This document shows, in pieces, positions 5,838-6,977 of a DNA stretch of 6,977 nucleotides (positions are counted from its first letter, which is position 1; every line of letters starts with the position of its first letter). The notes beneath the pieces were generated by a model. That model worked only from the letters and a program-made list of their open reading frames with translations, ran no database searches and was not told the DNA's origin. Made by a program: the position numbers and the translations under genes. Origin of the DNA: JBGPLJ01 sp041486385 (lineage in GTDB: Bacteria; Pseudomonadota; Gammaproteobacteria; Steroidobacterales; Steroidobacteraceae); assembly GCA_041486385.1 (NCBI GenBank), contig JBGPLJ010000195.1, forward strand, positions 1 through 6,977. Direction: 5' to 3'.

Positions 5838-6977
5838 TCAATTCTTGACGAGGACAGCCATGAGCTCGTGCACGGCCATGGCGTCGAGTCTCTTGGGATC
5901 GGCGAAAGTTGTCTTGATGAGATCCGCCTGTTTCGCCGGGAAATGCTGCGCGACCGCGGATTCGAATTTCCTCACGAGGACCGGCATGCCTTCGGCGCGG
6001 CGCCTGCGATGGCCGATCGGGAAGTCGATGGCCACGCGCTTCGTGGCGCTGCCGTCCTTGAAGAACACCTGCACGGCGTTGCCGATGTAGCGCTTCTCGG
6101 CCGCGTAGTATTCCTCGGTAAACGTCGTGTTTTCCCGCACGATCATGGTGGAGCGCAGATTGTCGACGCGTGGATCGCCGGCCACCTTGTCTTCGTAGTC
6201 TTCGGCGGTCAGGCGGCCGAAGATGAGCGGGATCGCAACCATGTACTGGATGCAGTGATCGCGATCGGCCGGATTGCCGAGAGGGCCGGTCTTGTCGATG
6301 ATCCGCACGCCCGGCTCCTGCGTTTCGATGACGATCTCCTTGATCTCAGCGAGCCGGCTCTTCACTTCCGGGTGCAACTGCATCGCGCACTCGACCGCCG
6401 TCTGTGCGTGGAACTCCGCCGGGAACGATATCTTGAAAAGCACGTTCTCCATCACGTAGCTCGCGAACGTCTGCTTGTAGGCGAAGGGTTTGCCCTTGAA
6501 GAGCACGTCGTAGAAACCCCAGGTTTGTGCCGAGAGCGCCGAGGGATAGCCCATTTCTCCGGTGAGCGCGATGAACGCATGTCGTACAGCCCGGCTGGTA
6601 GCGTCTCCCGCGGCCCAACTCTTGCGTGAACCCGCGTTTGGCGCGTGCCGGTAGGTGCGTAAGGCTCCGCCATCGATCCACGCGTTCGATACGGCGTTGA
6701 TCACTTGCTCGCGAGTGCCACCGAGCATGCGCGTCACAACGGCTGTCGAAGCGACGCGCACCAGCAGAACGTGATCGAGCCCGACACGGTTGAAACTGTT
6801 CTCGATGGCGGTGACGCCCTGGATTTCGTGCGCCTTGATCATGGCGGTGAGCACGTCGCGCACAATGAGCGGTTTCTTGCCCTGATTGACCGCCATGCGC
6901 GAGAGATAGTCCGCAACCGCAAGGATGCCGCCGAGATTGTCCGACGGATGCCCCCATTCGGCGGCGAGCCAGGTGTC
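5838..6977 (-). CDS. prpD: 2-methylcitrate dehydratase PrpD, C-terminal part (5' end outside window)
   Basis: PrpD belongs to the MmgE/PrpD family of iron-sulfur-free dehydratases. It dehydrates 2-methylcitrate to 2-methyl-cis-aconitate in the methylcitrate cycle, which converts propionyl-CoA to pyruvate and succinate. The frame is open to the window edge and yields 379 residues starting DTWLAAEWGHPSDNLGGILA, so about the first 100 residues are missing by comparison with E. coli PrpD (483). An internal ATG at 6896 is not the start, because the conserved WGHPSDN block lies upstream of it. Long blocks match PrpD closely: TAMIKAHEIQG, ENSFNRVGLDHVLLV, TYRHAPN, SWAAGDATSRAVR, TGEMGYPSAL, SYVMENVLFKISFPAEFH and NPADRDHCIQYMVAIPL. 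This favours true PrpD over generic MmgE. No other prp gene is visible, and it ends one base before rsmG. Confidence 0.94.
   Translation of the reverse strand, partial: DTWLAAEWGHPSDNLGGILAVADYLSRMAVNQGKKPLIVRDVLTAMIKAHEIQGVTAIENSFNRVGLDHVLLVRVASTAVVTRMLGGTREQVINAVSNAWIDGGALRTYRHAPNAGSRKSWAAGDATSRAVRHAFIALTGEMGYPSALSAQTWGFYDVLFKGKPFAYKQTFASYVMENVLFKISFPAEFHAQTAVECAMQLHPEVKSRLAEIKEIVIETQEPGVRIIDKTGPLGNPADRDHCIQYMVAIPLIFGRLTAEDYEDKVAGDPRVDNLRSTMIVRENTTFTEEYYAAEKRYIGNAVQVFFKDGSATKRVAIDFPIGHRRRRAEGMPVLVRKFESAVAQHFPAKQADLIKTTFADPKRLDAMAVHELMAVLVKN

Noticed and set aside
5868..6629. Plus-strand open frame of 253 codons opposite prpD
   Set aside because: It is an antisense shadow of a strongly conserved enzyme with no family resemblance of its own.
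5838..6896. Reading prpD as a complete 352-residue gene starting at 6896
   Set aside because: The open frame continues to the window edge and encodes the conserved WLAAEWGHPSDNLGG block before that ATG, so the gene is cut by the window.

Overview
The window is a piece of a GC-rich bacterial chromosome, most likely from a gammaproteobacterium. The support is the gene order rsmG-parA-parB-atpI-atpB-atpE-atpF-atpH-atpA and the close resemblance of the AtpB, AtpE, AtpA, ParA and PrpD proteins to their Escherichia and Pseudomonas counterparts. The palindromic repeat and the high GC would suit a lineage near Xanthomonadales, Nevskiales or Steroidobacteraceae, but that is a guess. Every gene I can support lies on the minus strand, so transcription runs from the right edge to the left edge.

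In transcription order: (1) 6977-5838 holds the last 379 codons of prpD (2-methylcitrate dehydratase, propionate catabolism), whose start lies outside the window. (2) rsmG (5836-5216, 16S rRNA methyltransferase) starts one base after the prpD stop. (3) parA (5150-4338) and parB (4310-3405) form the chromosome-partitioning pair. (4) A 158-base gap contains a GC palindrome after parB and a very good sigma-70-type promoter. (5) atpI (3246-2836), atpB (2787-1927), atpE (1874-1584), atpF (1546-1076), atpH (1073-534) and the first 157 codons of atpA (471-1) form the front of the F1Fo ATP synthase operon. The remaining atp genes would lie to the left.

The ATP synthase part is canonical: the membrane sector (a, c, b) comes first, then delta and alpha. 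The key proton-path residues are present: Arg in subunit a helix SLGLRLFGN, and Asp in the c-subunit motif GLLDAVTM, without the usual sodium-binding ligands. The strongest Shine-Dalgarno in the operon precedes atpE, which fits the need for many c subunits. Several starts are GTG (atpI, atpF, parA, rsmG).

I found no new biological system. The points worth a second look are prpD in the place usually held by mnmG upstream of rsmG, a promoter that forces a shorter AtpI, a REP-like palindrome between atpH and atpA, an orphan AGGAGG upstream of parA, and the atpE leader. No tRNA, rRNA, CRISPR, insertion sequence or credible parS site was seen, and there is no gene-free stretch longer than about 160 bases.
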